From the NCBI RefSeq assembly GCF_004341235.1, contig NZ_SLUP01000008.1, forward strand, positions 211,882 through 275,881: a stretch of DNA of 64,000 bases, read 5' to 3'. Position numbers and translations under genes: made by a program. Below, in pieces: positions 8,418-17,963 of the stretch (position 1 is its first letter; each line of letters starts with the position of its first letter). The notes under the pieces are model-generated. The model was not told the origin of the DNA, did not search any database, and saw nothing but the letters and a program-made list of their open reading frames with translations. This DNA is from Mariniflexile fucanivorans. GTDB lineage: Bacteria; Bacteroidota; Bacteroidia; Flavobacteriales; Flavobacteriaceae.

Positions 8418-10103
8418 TTATTTTCTAAAAAATGATGCTTCAAAAGTAGTACTATTTCCAACATTATCGGTTACAATTACTTTTAAATCGTTCTTTCCGT
8501 CGGTAACTACATTGTCATTAAAATCGTGTGTTAGTGTATCCTTTTTGTAATCGTATTCCATTAAAATCCATTTGCCATTTACAGTGGCTCTGTAATTTGA
8601 AATTCCAGAAAGCGCATCATCAATTTTAACTTTCAAAAATCTAAAATTGCTTAACCATTGCCCATCTTTAAAATTTAAAGCGGAAACAGTTGGTTTTACA
8701 GTATCGGTCGCCAAGGCGTAAGTGCCTAATGTTTTAGTACTTGTAGATAAAATATCACCCTCTCTTTTTGTAAATGCATATAGTGGGTAATTTTTATAGC
8801 CTACCAATCTCGCTATGTACAATTTGTCTTTATCTGCATCTTTATAATTGCTAATATCATATTTTATGGTGAAATTTTTTCGGGTTGGAACGACATCTTT
8901 ATGCAGCGTTAAGGTGTCGTTGTTCACATCAAAATCTATATAAAAATCTTCGTAAAAGGTATCTGGATAAAAATCGACAGAGATATTGCCTAATTTCAAA
9001 TTGGTAGATTGACTTGCTGTAATATAATAAGGTGTTATTTTTTCTGCTTTAGGATTTGAAACAGTTGGTTTATTGCCTTTGATATTGATAGTAACAAAGG
9101 TCTCGTTATTTTTAAAATCGGAAACTCTAATTTTATAGACTGAAGAAGTGCTATCCTTAACCGTTAAAATACCATCATTCAAGGTAGGTTTTAACATGCT
9201 TAACGGATTATTTATTTTGAATAATTTTTGAATGCGTTGTCTGCTATTAATATAATGCTCATAATCTATAAACTGGTTGATGCACGACGATTCATCAAAA
9301 GAAAACATACTAAAATCGACTTCAAAATTTTGATTCCCATTTAAAAAAGTTTGCATGTTGTAAACCCCATTGGAGTTAGCAGCCAAATCTTGTCTGTCGG
9401 TTGTTACAATTCCAAAACCAATATTTCCATAGGCTTCAATACTTTCGGTAGTATAGTCTCCGCTCTTTAAAAGGATAAGACGTAGTTTTTGTTTAGTATT
9501 CAATTTGTTAATAGTCGCATTTTCATCTAAAGCATACGCATAAATAGAGCTAACAATAGGTTTTGAACTGTCTTTAATATCAATACCAAAAAGCATCGGG
9601 TTCATGGGGCGTTCTTCTTTATCGCGAATTTCAAAATGCAAATGTGGGCCGCCAGACCCCCCTGTATTCCCAGTATAGGCAACCAAACTACCTTTAGTAA
9701 CAGGTAAAGTTTCTGCACTAGGGAAGAGCTCTATTTCATAAGTTTCCTTTTCGTATTGCTGTTTTTTAATGTAAGCTTCAATTTCTGGTGAAAATGATTG
9801 TAAATGCCCATAAACGGTTGTATAGCCGTTAGGATGCGTAATGTACAAAGCTTTGCCATAACCAAAGTGTGCTAATTTAATGCGGCTTACAAATCCATCA
9901 GCACATGCCAAAGCTTTTAAACCTTCACGCTGTTGCGTTTTTATGTCCAGCCCTGAATGAAAATGATTGGTGCGTAATTCGCCAAAGTTACCAGATAAAA
10001 TAAGTGGCACTTCTAATGGTGACCCAAAATAATCTTGAGGGTAATTATTTTGCGCGTTAGAAAAAAGTGAGAAAACTAAAAAGAAATAAAGGATGAATCG
10101 CAT
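8418..10103 (-). CDS. M23 family peptidase with C-terminal Ig-like region
   Basis: 561 aa. Signal peptide (FILYFFLVFSLFSNAQ), then an LytM/M23 zinc endopeptidase domain with HFHSGLD (H49, D53) and HLHFE (H154, H156); the remaining 390 residues are beta-rich and end in an Ig-like segment (VTDNVGNSTTFEASF). Known family role: cleavage of peptidoglycan cross-links or scaffolding of division or outer-membrane machines. First gene of a likely two-gene unit with the TonB-dependent receptor. Confidence 0.83.
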   Translation of the reverse strand: MRFILYFFLVFSLFSNAQNNYPQDYFGSPLEVPLILSGNFGELRTNHFHSGLDIKTQQREGLKALACADGFVSRIKLAHFGYGKALYITHPNGYTTVYGHLQSFSPEIEAYIKKQQYEKETYEIELFPSAETLPVTKGSLVAYTGNTGGSGGPHLHFEIRDKEERPMNPMLFGIDIKDSSKPIVSSIYAYALDENATINKLNTKQKLRLILLKSGDYTTESIEAYGNIGFGIVTTDRQDLAANSNGVYNMQTFLNGNQNFEVDFSMFSFDESSCINQFIDYEHYINSRQRIQKLFKINNPLSMLKPTLNDGILTVKDSTSSVYKIRVSDFKNNETFVTINIKGNKPTVSNPKAEKITPYYITASQSTNLKLGNISVDFYPDTFYEDFYIDFDVNNDTLTLHKDVVPTRKNFTIKYDISNYKDADKDKLYIARLVGYKNYPLYAFTKREGDILSTSTKTLGTYALATDTVKPTVSALNFKDGQWLSNFRFLKVKIDDALSGISNYRATVNGKWILMEYDYKKDTLTHDFNDNVVTDGKNDLKVIVTDNVGNSTTFEASFFRK

Positions 10104-10226
10104 ATGAATAGTAGTTGCTGCTAAAATATTAATAAGTTATCAATGTGCAAAAGAATAAAATAAAAATCGAGCCACCGCATTGATTATGAGGAATAACGAA
10201 ATATTTGAAATTTTATTAAAAAACAA

Positions 10227-10257
10227 TTGTAATTTATAAGCAGGTATGTTAACTTTG
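10227..10257 (+). promoter_or_regulatory. Promoter of the coiled-coil/zapA operon
   Basis: TTG (10227-10229), 20-bp spacer, TAACTTTG (10250-10257): an exact TAnnTTTG box 25 bp ahead of the ATG at 10282. Confidence 0.65.
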
Positions 10258-10281
10258 TGAGATAAGTATTGAAATTTGTAA

Positions 10282-10572
10282 ATGAGTAATATTGAAGATA
10301 TTGTAGATTCTTTAGAAAACAAAATTAGCAAAGTATTACACAAACTAGAGCTTTTGAAGCTTGCTAACTTGAAGTTGAATGAAGAACTAGAGGTTTCAAA
10401 GCAAGAAATTTCATCCCAAAAAAAGCATATTGCTGGTTGGGAAGAAAAGTATGAAGCGCTTAAAATGGCAAATACAATACTTGGTAGTGACGATAATAAA
10501 AGAGAAACTAAGCTTAAAATAAACGCATTAATTAGAGATATTGATCATTGTATTGCTCAATTGTCCGATTAA
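10282..10572 (+). CDS. ZapB-like coiled-coil protein upstream of zapA
   Basis: 96 aa, almost entirely heptad-like (VDSLENKISKVLHKLELL, LNEELEVSKQEISSQKKH), so a coiled coil. It sits 15 bp upstream of zapA in the same transcript, a conserved arrangement in flavobacteria. By analogy with ZapB it may cross-link ZapA-FtsZ rings; that is inference from context and shape, not homology I can see. Confidence 0.7.
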   Translation: MSNIEDIVDSLENKISKVLHKLELLKLANLKLNEELEVSKQEISSQKKHIAGWEEKYEALKMANTILGSDDNKRETKLKINALIRDIDHCIAQLSD

Positions 10573-10587
10573 GCAACATCAAATTCA

Positions 10588-10881
10588 ATGTCAGAAAAGC
10601 TTAAAATAAAGCTGTCTATAGCAAATAGAGTGTATCCTTTAACTATTGATGCGAGTCAAGAAGAAGGTTTGCGTAAAGCGGCAAAGAACATTGATGAAAT
10701 GATTAAGCAATTTGAGCAAAGTTATTCGGTTCGAGATAAACAAGATGTATTGGCTATGTGTGCTTTACAATTTGCTTCTCAAGTAGAACAGAAGTCAATA
10801 GATAAAGAGAGTGTAAGTGAGCATGTAGAAGAAAAACTAAATGCTTTAAACAGTTTGTTACAATCTCATTTGGTCTCTTAA
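10588..10881 (+). CDS. zapA: Cell division protein ZapA
   Basis: 97 aa. N-terminal LKIKLSIANRVYPLTIDAS followed by EEGLRKAAKNIDEMIKQFE and the conserved DKQDVLAMCALQFASQ stretch, then a C-terminal helix for tetramerisation: the ZapA (YgfE) layout. Known role: FtsZ-ring bundling at midcell. Upstream partner is the coiled-coil protein; downstream lies a 6S-like RNA, then rny. Confidence 0.85.
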   Translation: MSEKLKIKLSIANRVYPLTIDASQEEGLRKAAKNIDEMIKQFEQSYSVRDKQDVLAMCALQFASQVEQKSIDKESVSEHVEEKLNALNSLLQSHLVS

Positions 10882-10910
10882 ACGTTCTTTAAAATAAACT
10901 AAAAAGTTAC

Positions 10911-11078
10911 TGCCTACATTAGTTATTTATTTTTGATAAACTCAACGTTAATTCTTTAAAAAGGGTGAGTTTAAGTTGTAAAAGCATGCTGCCTTGAGCA
11001 GATCCTTGATCAGCTTGTTAGCCCTAAACTTGTTTTTAAGGAGTTTATACAAAATCTCAAACTGGTGTAGGCTTTTTT
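10911..11078 (+). ncRNA. ssrS: 6S RNA (flavobacterial type)
   Basis: The 224-bp zapA-rny gap can fold into a long rod. The closing stem pairs GCCTACA (10912-10918) with TGTAGGC (11066-11072); TAAACTCA (10937-10944) pairs with TGAGTTTA (10975-10982 region); further helices sit around CTGCCTTGAGCAG. A T-run (11073-11078) ends it like an intrinsic terminator. Position after zapA, length of about 165 nt and rod shape match 6S RNA, which binds RNA polymerase in stationary phase. A dedicated flavobacterial 6S family is known. The assignment rests on shape and synteny read by eye. Confidence 0.7.
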
Positions 11079-11105
11079 ATATATTAAAATTAACTAAACA
11101 CAATA

Positions 11106-12680
11106 ATGGATAACTCAATTATATTGATTGCTGGGGGTGTATTATTAGGGCTTATAATAGGCTTTATAATAGCAAAAACCTTAGAGAAAAACAATGCTTC
11201 TAAAATGGTGAAGGAAGCTAAAAAAAGCGCCACTTTAATACTTAAAGAAGCAAATAGCGAAGGAGAGTCAATTAAAAAAGATAAAATTCTTCAAGCAAAA
11301 GAAAAATTTTTAGAGCTTAAATCGGAACATGAAAAAGTTATTTTATCACGTGATAAAAAAATGGCAGAAACCGAAAAGCGTATTCGTGATAAAGAATCTC
11401 AAGTATCTAGTGAACTTGCTAAGAATAAAAAACTAAGTGAAAGCCTTGAAGAAAAAGAAAAAGATTACGACCATAGATTGGATGTTCTTGAAAAGAAGCA
11501 AGAGGAGATAGATAAATTACACAAAAGTCAAGTACAACAACTTGAAGTTATTTCCAGTCTTTCCGCAGAAGAAGCGAAGTCACAATTAGTGGAATCCTTA
11601 AAAGGAGAAGCCAAAAGTGATGCGATGGCATATATTCAAAGCGCACTGGAAGAAGCCAAATTAACGGCGGAGCAAGATGCTAAAAAAATAATTATAAATA
11701 CCATTCAACGTATTGGTACAGAAGAAGCGGTTGATAATTGTGTATCTGTATTCAATATAGAATCTGATGATGTTAAAGGACGTATTATTGGTCGTGAAGG
11801 ACGAAATATTCGTGCTATAGAAGCGGCTACAGGTGTAGAAATTATTGTTGATGATACCCCAGAAGCGATTATATTATCTTGTTTTGATTCTGTTAGACGT
11901 GAAATTGCGCGTCTATCATTACACAAATTAGTGACCGATGGTAGAATTCACCCAGCTAGAATTGAAGAAGTTGTAGAGAAAACCAAAAAACAAATTGAAC
12001 AGGAAATTATTGAGGTTGGTAAACGTACCGTTATAGATTTAGGTATCCACAACTTACACCCAGAACTTATCAAGATGGTTGGTAGAATGAAATACCGTTC
12101 GTCTTATGGTCAAAACTTGTTACAACACTCGCGTGAAGTAGCAAAACTTTGTGGTGTAATGGCTGCGGAGTTAGGCTTAAACCCAAAACTAGCTAAACGT
12201 GCCGGATTATTACACGATATTGGTAAAGTGCCAGATGCTGAAACAGATATGGAAACACCTCATGCTATTTTAGGGATGCAATGGGCTGAAAAATATGGTG
12301 AAAAAGACGATGTAATTAATGCTATTGGAGCGCATCACGACGAGATAGAAATGAAATCGTTACTAGCGCCAATTATACAGGTTTGTGATGCTATTTCTGG
12401 GGCACGCCCAGGAGCACGTCGTCAAGTTTTAGATAGTTACATTCAACGTTTAAAGGATTTGGAAGATATTGCTTTCGGATTTAGTGGTGTTAAAAAAGCA
12501 TATGCTATTCAAGCTGGTAGAGAATTGCGTGTTATTGTTGAAAGCGAAAAAGTTGATGACCAAAAAGCGGCAGATTTATCGTTTAGTATATCTCAAAAAG
12601 TACAAACCGATATGACCTATCCGGGCCAAGTTAAAGTAACTGTTATTAGAGAAACCAGAGCGGTTAATATTGCAAAATAG
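11106..12680 (+). CDS. rny: Ribonuclease Y
   Basis: 524 aa, the standard length. N-terminal membrane anchor ([20 protein letters not shown]), a long coiled coil (about 30-180), a KH domain ([22 protein letters not shown]) and an HD phosphodiesterase domain with [12 protein letters not shown] and later GAHHDE. Known role: membrane-bound endoribonuclease initiating mRNA decay. Followed directly by a perfect bidirectional terminator. Confidence 0.93.
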   Translation: MDNSIILIAGGVLLGLIIGFIIAKTLEKNNASKMVKEAKKSATLILKEANSEGESIKKDKILQAKEKFLELKSEHEKVILSRDKKMAETEKRIRDKESQVSSELAKNKKLSESLEEKEKDYDHRLDVLEKKQEEIDKLHKSQVQQLEVISSLSAEEAKSQLVESLKGEAKSDAMAYIQSALEEAKLTAEQDAKKIIINTIQRIGTEEAVDNCVSVFNIESDDVKGRIIGREGRNIRAIEAATGVEIIVDDTPEAIILSCFDSVRREIARLSLHKLVTDGRIHPARIEEVVEKTKKQIEQEIIEVGKRTVIDLGIHNLHPELIKMVGRMKYRSSYGQNLLQHSREVAKLCGVMAAELGLNPKLAKRAGLLHDIGKVPDAETDMETPHAILGMQWAEKYGEKDDVINAIGAHHDEIEMKSLLAPIIQVCDAISGARPGARRQVLDSYIQRLKDLEDIAFGFSGVKKAYAIQAGRELRVIVESEKVDDQKAADLSFSISQKVQTDMTYPGQVKVTVIRETRAVNIAK

Positions 12681-12709
12681 AATTCTTAAAGAAATTAGAA
12701 ATTATTATA

Positions 12710-12741
12710 AAAAAAATCCAGTTAGCTAACTGGATTTTTTT
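12710..12741. terminator. Bidirectional terminator between rny and the first histidine kinase
   Basis: A perfect 16+16 bp palindrome with A-run and T-run flanks (core TCCAGTTAGCTAACTGGA). It serves rny on the plus strand and the kinase on the minus strand; the kinase stop codon (12726-12728) lies inside the stem. Confidence 0.85.
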
Positions 12742-13883
12742 GTGTTCATTGTTATTGTAAAAGTAGTACCTTCATTAACTATACTTTTAATTTCTATATG
12801 ACCACCAAGCGTTTCAACTTGTCTTTTGGTAAGATATAAACCGACACCTTCTGCATTGGTATTCCCATGAAAAGTACGATATAATCCAAATACAGCATCC
12901 CCATATTTCTCTAAATCAATACCTATACCATTATCAGCTACTGTTATAGTTAATAGGCCACTCTCTGTTAAGTGAGAATCAATATTAAGGATAAGCGCTC
13001 TATCTGGATGGCAATATTTCAAGGCATTTGAAGCTAAATTTTGGATAATGCTTTCTAAATAGGTACGATTAGAATAAATAAAAATATCAGAATCTACATT
13101 ATTATTTATAATGGCTTTTTTATTGGAAATCTCCAATTCTAAAAATTTAATTGTATTTTCAATAAAGTGATGTATGTTTAAGTTTTTGCGTTCTAACTTT
13201 TTTTCTAATTGTTTACTTACAATTTCATTTAAACTACCAATGGTTTTGCTTAAAGACTTTGATACGGTTTCTAAAAGACCTATTAATTCTTTTTTTTCTT
13301 CTTCTGTTTCAGAAGTATTGTAAAATTCAAGTAAACTTTCAAAATTGCCAGCATACTGTTTTAAATTGTGAGTTACTATATGAGCAAAATTTTGAAGTCT
13401 GCTATTTTGATTTGTGATTATGTTTAAGTTTAAAGATAAAGCAACCTCTTTTTCTTTTCTTTCAGTAATATCACATATAATACCAATAATACGAATGGGA
13501 TTGCCGTAAGTGTCTTTTTCAACAACACGTCCAGTTTCTTTTACCCACTTATATTTGTCATTTGTATCTTTAATTCTATGTTCACTTATATAACTTAAAG
13601 TCTTTCCATTATAGTGGCTATTTAAGTTACTTAATAGTTGGTCAATATCCTCTGGGTGTATTGATTTTTTCCAATGATAATTTGCTAATGAATCGTCAGA
13701 AATCCCTAAAATATTTTTTGCTTCTTTGGAATAATTTACAGTATTAGTATTTATATGAAAATCCCAAACTCCTGTATTACAGTTTTCTAATGCAAACTGA
13801 GAGGTTAGCTCGTTGTATTTTGAAGATGAATTTAAATAAACAATATCCCCAATGGTGAATTCTTTTTCTAATACATTAGTCAT
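12726..13883 (-). CDS. Soluble PAS-domain sensor histidine kinase (copy 1)
   Basis: 385 aa with no membrane segment. PAS domain with PAC (about 28-145: TGVWDFHINTNTVNYS, WKKSIHPEDI, IIGIICDITERK), a dimerisation/phosphoacceptor helix (NFAHIVTHNLKQYAGNFESL, His in THNLK), and a HATPase_c domain with N box (ESIIQNLASNALKY), G1 DNGIGIDLEKYG and GVGLYLTKRQVE. Cytoplasmic sensor; no response regulator is adjacent. A paralogue lies 270 bp upstream in the same orientation, probably from tandem duplication. The last codons run into the shared terminator. Confidence 0.85.
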   Translation of the reverse strand: MTNVLEKEFTIGDIVYLNSSSKYNELTSQFALENCNTGVWDFHINTNTVNYSKEAKNILGISDDSLANYHWKKSIHPEDIDQLLSNLNSHYNGKTLSYISEHRIKDTNDKYKWVKETGRVVEKDTYGNPIRIIGIICDITERKEKEVALSLNLNIITNQNSRLQNFAHIVTHNLKQYAGNFESLLEFYNTSETEEEKKELIGLLETVSKSLSKTIGSLNEIVSKQLEKKLERKNLNIHHFIENTIKFLELEISNKKAIINNNVDSDIFIYSNRTYLESIIQNLASNALKYCHPDRALILNIDSHLTESGLLTITVADNGIGIDLEKYGDAVFGLYRTFHGNTNAEGVGLYLTKRQVETLGGHIEIKSIVNEGTTFTITMNTKKSS

Positions 13884-14137
13884 AATGAAGTAGGTTTAGT
13901 CAACGTAAATATAGTATTATATCCGATTAAATAAATATAAAATCGATGAAATGCATTATTTTTAAATATTACTATTTTTAAAATTACATAGAAGACATGT
14001 ATTTCTATATATTTAAACAGGTACCAATTACATTAATTTAAGTATAAAAAAGAAGAAGTTGAAGCGAAATTCAAGACGCAAAAAGAACTTGCGGAAACAT
14101 ATATAAAGTGAAATACTTTTATTTTAAGAATTGAAAT

Positions 14138-14168
14138 AAAAACCCCAGTTAATCAACTGGGTTTTTTT
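14138..14168. terminator. Terminator overlapping the 3' end of the second histidine kinase
   Basis: CCCAGTT (14144-14150), AATC loop, AACTGGG (14155-14161), flanked by A-run and T-run. As in copy 1, the kinase stop codon (14153-14155) sits inside the hairpin. Confidence 0.7.
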
Positions 14169-15217
14169 GGTAAATTGATGGTAAAGATAGATCCTTCGTT
14201 TATCTTGCTATTAACCATGATAGTGCCCCCGAAAGATTCTATATGGTTTTTTATCAAATAAAGACCAACACCTTCAGCATTTTGGTTTTGATGAAACGTT
14301 CGGTAAAGTTTAAATACTTCGTCCCCATATTTATCCATGTCAATACCTATGCCATTGTCCTGTATGGTTATAATGTATGAATCTTTTGTTTCGGCTGAAT
14401 TGAATTTAATAGAAGGATGCCTTTTGGGATGTTTGTATTTTATCGAATTTGACAATAAATTTTGAAAAATACTTTCCAAATAAGCAGGGTTAAAATCTAT
14501 GTTTATTGACGGTTTTACATGGTTTGTAATTTCAGCTTTAGATTGTTCTATTTCAACGTCTAAAAGCTTTATAGCGTTATTAATATAATCGTGTATGTTT
14601 AACGTTTTTATATGTTCATTTTTATGTGTTTGTATAGATACTATTTCCTGTAAATTAGAAATCGTTTTAGTTAATGATTGATTAACTGTTTTTATGTGTG
14701 TTATTAATTCTTCTTTTTCGGCAGTTGTTTCTGCCTCATCATAAAACTCAAGTAAATTTTCAAAATTAGCGGCATGCGATTTAAGGTTGTGGGTAACTAT
14801 ATGGGCAAAATTGGTTAGTTTTTCATTTTGAATTGTTAGCAATTTCAGTAATTTGGCATTAGCTATTTCTTTTTCTTTTAGTTCGGTAATGTCTAAGTGT
14901 GTTCCAATAATTCTTAAAGGATTTCCTTCGCTATCACGTTCTAATATTTTTCCTTTATCTGAAATCCATTTATAAGTTTCGTCTTTGCATAAAATGCGGT
15001 GCACGTTTTTATAAATTGGTGTATGCCCTTTTAAATGATCTTGAAAATTTTTGAAATACTCATCTTTATCATCTGGATGAACTCTAACATTCCAATCTTG
15101 AGGGTTGGATCCAAACTCTTCCGATTTAAAGCCTATAATATTTTTTGATTCGTCTGAAAAAAACACCCTGTTTAAATTGGCATCAAAATCCCAAATTCCA
15201 ATATTGGAATTCACCAA
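14153..15217 (-). CDS. PAS-domain sensor histidine kinase (copy 2), N-terminus interrupted by a stop codon
   Basis: 354 aa from the TTG at 15217. PAS/PAC (IGIWDFDANLNRVFFS, RVHPDDKDEYF, IIGTHLDITEL), phosphoacceptor helix (FAHIVTHNLKSHAANFENLL), HATPase_c (IFQNLLSNSIKY, DNGIGIDMDKYG, GVGLYLIKNHIE). Homology to copy 1 continues upstream in frame (FNELKWKFAL versus YNELTSQFAL) for 29 more codons to an ATG at 15304, but codon 3 of that frame is TAA (15296-15298). So it is either a recent nonsense mutant, or translation starts at the weak TTG inside the PAS region. No other in-frame ATG exists between. Confidence 0.7.
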   Translation of the reverse strand: MVNSNIGIWDFDANLNRVFFSDESKNIIGFKSEEFGSNPQDWNVRVHPDDKDEYFKNFQDHLKGHTPIYKNVHRILCKDETYKWISDKGKILERDSEGNPLRIIGTHLDITELKEKEIANAKLLKLLTIQNEKLTNFAHIVTHNLKSHAANFENLLEFYDEAETTAEKEELITHIKTVNQSLTKTISNLQEIVSIQTHKNEHIKTLNIHDYINNAIKLLDVEIEQSKAEITNHVKPSINIDFNPAYLESIFQNLLSNSIKYKHPKRHPSIKFNSAETKDSYIITIQDNGIGIDMDKYGDEVFKLYRTFHQNQNAEGVGLYLIKNHIESFGGTIMVNSKINEGSIFTINLPKKPS

Positions 15218-15420
15218 TGCGAATTTCCATTTTAACTCATTGAAATTGTTCGATGTTGAATTGATTGACTCAACCTTATTAGAACCATCTGTTTCTTAAT
15301 CCATTATAATATGAGAGGTATGAGGGTTTTAAATTTTAATTATTATAAGATAATATATGTGCTAATTACAGCCAAATATGAATGAATTTAATAAATATAA
15401 TAAAAAATGATGACATGGGT

Positions 15421-16332
15421 TTATTTTCTAGGGTGGTATTTTTCTACAATTTTTGCTAGATGGCTTTTATCTAAATGCACATAAATTTCGGTTGTAGTAA
15501 TACTTTCATGCCCAAGCATAAGTTGTATAGAGCGCAAATCGGCATTATTTTCCAGTAAATGTGTAGCGAACGAATGCCTAAATGTATGTGGAGAAATATT
15601 CTTTTTAAGCCCAATTTTTTCAGCTAATTGTTTTATAATGGTAAAAATCATGGCTCGTGTAAGCTGTTTTCCTCTATGATTTAAAAAGAGGGTATCTTTA
15701 AATTCAGGTTTTATGTTAATATGGGTTCTAACTTCATTTCTGTAAATGTTAATATATTTTTGGGTATCGCTAACAATAGGCACAAAACGTTGTTTGTCGC
15801 CTTTACCAGTTACCTTTATAAAGCCTTCCTCAAAAAACAAATCGGATATTTTCAAGTTTGTTAATTCACTTACTCGTAAACCACAGCCATAAAGGGTTTC
15901 TAAAATGGCTTTGTTACGTTGCCCAATGTTTATGTTGTTGTATTGTTGCGATAAATCTATGGCATTTATTAAGTCATCAATTTCATTAATACTTAAAGTG
16001 TCGGGTAATTTTCGTCCTATTTTAGGAGATTCAATAAGGTCTAATGGGTTTGTTGTAATATAATCTTCAAACACCAAATAACTAAAAAAACTGCGCAACC
16101 CAGATATTAAGCGCGATTGCGAACGTGTGTTTACAATTTTAGCAGTTTCATAAATAAATTGTTGAATGGTATCTGTTTTAATGGAGATAGGCGACTTATT
16201 AATAGCATGCTCTTCTAAATAACCAATAAGTTTTTTAACATCAAGACTGTAATTATCAATAGAATTTTTAGATAAACCGCGCTCTATTTTCAAATAGAGT
16301 TGATAATCTTTTAGTGCGTTTTCCCATTTCAT
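15421..16332 (-). CDS. xerD: Tyrosine recombinase XerD/XerC (chromosome dimer resolution)
   Basis: 303 aa, normal Xer length. N-terminal SAM-like core-binding domain (1-100) and catalytic domain with the full set: R153 (GCGLRVSEL), K177 (TGKGDKQR), H249 and R252 (HTFRHSF), H275 (LGHES) and Tyr284 (EIYVHL). Known role: resolving chromosome dimers at dif with FtsK. Unlike the three integrases further right, it keeps the box I arginine. The xerD-aroQ neighbourhood is a usual flavobacterial arrangement, here separated by two beta-barrel genes. Confidence 0.88.
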   Translation of the reverse strand: MKWENALKDYQLYLKIERGLSKNSIDNYSLDVKKLIGYLEEHAINKSPISIKTDTIQQFIYETAKIVNTRSQSRLISGLRSFFSYLVFEDYITTNPLDLIESPKIGRKLPDTLSINEIDDLINAIDLSQQYNNINIGQRNKAILETLYGCGLRVSELTNLKISDLFFEEGFIKVTGKGDKQRFVPIVSDTQKYINIYRNEVRTHINIKPEFKDTLFLNHRGKQLTRAMIFTIIKQLAEKIGLKKNISPHTFRHSFATHLLENNADLRSIQLMLGHESITTTEIYVHLDKSHLAKIVEKYHPRK

Positions 16333-16514
16333 GGTTGTAAAAATAATTCAAATTACTATGTTTTTTTCTATTTATAAGTGATAAATATCATTTGTGTATT
16401 GATAATTTTATTTATAAGAAAAGTATTATGATATTTATAGCGTTTTTCTTTTTTATTACTTTTTTTAGGTTTACTTTTATTATAATAATGTTATCAACTA
16501 AAATTTAATTATTT

Positions 16515-17117
16515 ATGAAAAAACTTTTCTTTAATGTTTTGTGTTTATTAGCAATAACAACTTTAAGCGCTCAAAGCGACTCTGGAGACTTTACTATCGC
16601 TCCACAATTAGGTTTAAATTTATCAAACTATTCAAGTTCTGAAAATTTAAATAATAAAATTAGAACTGCTTTCAATGCTGGTGTTATAGCAGAATATTAT
16701 TTTAACGACCGTTGGAGTCTTCGTTCTGGTATTATTTATGATTCGAAAGGAACAAAAATAACCCAATCTGGGTATGATTACATTGACAAATTAAACTATA
16801 TAGCGATTCCTTTACATGCTAATTGGCATTTTGGTTCTAATAGAAATTGGTTTTTAAACTTTGGGCCTACTATCGGGTTTTTAGCTAGTGCAAAAGCCGA
16901 TACACCAGAAGGAGAATTTGATATCAAAGATTTTATTGAAAATTCTTTTGATGCAGGTTTAGGGGTAGGTATAGGTTACAAATTTGATATAGCCGATGAT
17001 ACACAATTATATATTCAGTATCAAGGTTATAATGGTTTTATTGATTTATTCAATGAAGACTTTAGTGTATTTAATGCTACTTCAGCATTTAATCTCGGAG
17101 TTGTTTTTCAATTATAA
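16515..17117 (+). CDS. Outer-membrane beta-barrel protein (PorT/OMP_b-brl family)
   Basis: 200 aa: signal peptide (FFNVLCLLAITTLSAQ), then alternating amphipathic strands (IAPQLGLNLSNYSS, WSLRSGIIYDSKGTK, LGVGIGYKF) and an aromatic C-terminus (FNLGVVFQL) suited to BAM recognition. Fits the small 8-strand barrels annotated as porin family/PorT. Substrate or role unknown. Two smaller relatives lie downstream; it has its own terminator. Confidence 0.75.
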   Translation: MKKLFFNVLCLLAITTLSAQSDSGDFTIAPQLGLNLSNYSSSENLNNKIRTAFNAGVIAEYYFNDRWSLRSGIIYDSKGTKITQSGYDYIDKLNYIAIPLHANWHFGSNRNWFLNFGPTIGFLASAKADTPEGEFDIKDFIENSFDAGLGVGIGYKFDIADDTQLYIQYQGYNGFIDLFNEDFSVFNATSAFNLGVVFQL

Positions 17118-17136
17118 ATTGGTTATGGTATAAAAT

Positions 17137-17167
17137 AAAACCGAAGTTAATAGCTTCGGTTTTTTTT
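17137..17167 (+). terminator. Intrinsic terminator
   Basis: AAAACCGAAG, short loop, CTTCGGTTTTTTTT, just after the 16515 beta-barrel gene. Confidence 0.85.
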
Positions 17168-17374
17168 GTGACTTTTTAATACTTTTTGAATTTAAATAAA
17201 ACACAGTTTAAAGCATTAATATTGTGTAATGTAAGTATGTGTATTGCGTAAGTTTTTTATTTACTCAATCTTCAAAAAGCATATTATATCGATAATATGT
17301 TATTTTTTGCTTGCTAATGTGAGAAAAAAAAACTTTATTTGCTGTGAATTAATCAAATTTAATATTTAAAAATT

Positions 17375-17887
17375 ATGAAAAAATTATTATTAAGTGCTGC
17401 AATTGCAGTATTCGCAATGAGTAATATTAATGCTCAAGAAGTAAAATTCGGAGTAAAAGCAGGAGCAGATTTTGCTTCTATTAGAGTAGATTATGATGGA
17501 GACAATATTTCAACTTCAGAAACTGGCTTTTATTTAGGAGCTTTTGCCGAAATTAAAATATCAGAATCTTTCATCTTCCAACCTGAAGTACTTTATGTCT
17601 CTGTTGAAGATCTTGATCAAATTGCAATTCCACTTATGGCTAAAATTCCAGTTTCTGATAAATTTAATGTATTAGCTGGTCCAGCTTTAGGAATTTTACT
17701 TGACACAGCAGAAGACATGAAATCTTTAAATTTTGGTCTTGAAGCAGGTGTTGCTTATGACGTTTCCGAAAACTTTTTATTAGAAGCTAGATATAATTTA
17801 GGTTTAGCTAATTTACAGGAAGATGCTCCAAGTGGATATTCTGCTAAATTAAGCGGATTCTTCGTAGGTGTAGGTTACAAATTTTAA
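17375..17887 (+). CDS. Outer-membrane beta-barrel protein
   Basis: 170 aa: signal peptide (LLLSAAIAVFAMSNINAQ), strands such as VKFGVKAGADFASI and FILEARYNLGLA-like elements, ending in FFVGVGYKF with the C-terminal Phe typical of barrel proteins. Similar to the neighbours at 16515 and 18510 (shared AGPxLGI/AGPKID and LEARYN/MEARFN segments), suggesting a local gene family. Function unknown. Confidence 0.75.
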   Translation: MKKLLLSAAIAVFAMSNINAQEVKFGVKAGADFASIRVDYDGDNISTSETGFYLGAFAEIKISESFIFQPEVLYVSVEDLDQIAIPLMAKIPVSDKFNVLAGPALGILLDTAEDMKSLNFGLEAGVAYDVSENFLLEARYNLGLANLQEDAPSGYSAKLSGFFVGVGYKF

Positions 17888-17909
17888 TTTTATTGCATAA
17901 TAAAATTAT

Positions 17910-17936
17910 AACCGAAGCATTTGCTTCGGTTTTTTT
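17910..17936 (+). terminator. Intrinsic terminator
   Basis: AACCGAAGCA / TGCTTCGGTTTTTTT hairpin 25 bp after the 17375 barrel gene; its stem resembles the terminator at 17137. Confidence 0.85.
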
Positions 17937-17963
17937 ATGCCCATTTTTTAATATATTTACCCT

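Noticed and set aside
14037..14111. 24-codon frame with KKEEVEAKFKTQKELAETYI
   Set aside because: Too short and without start codon; may be decayed coding sequence but not supportable as a gene.
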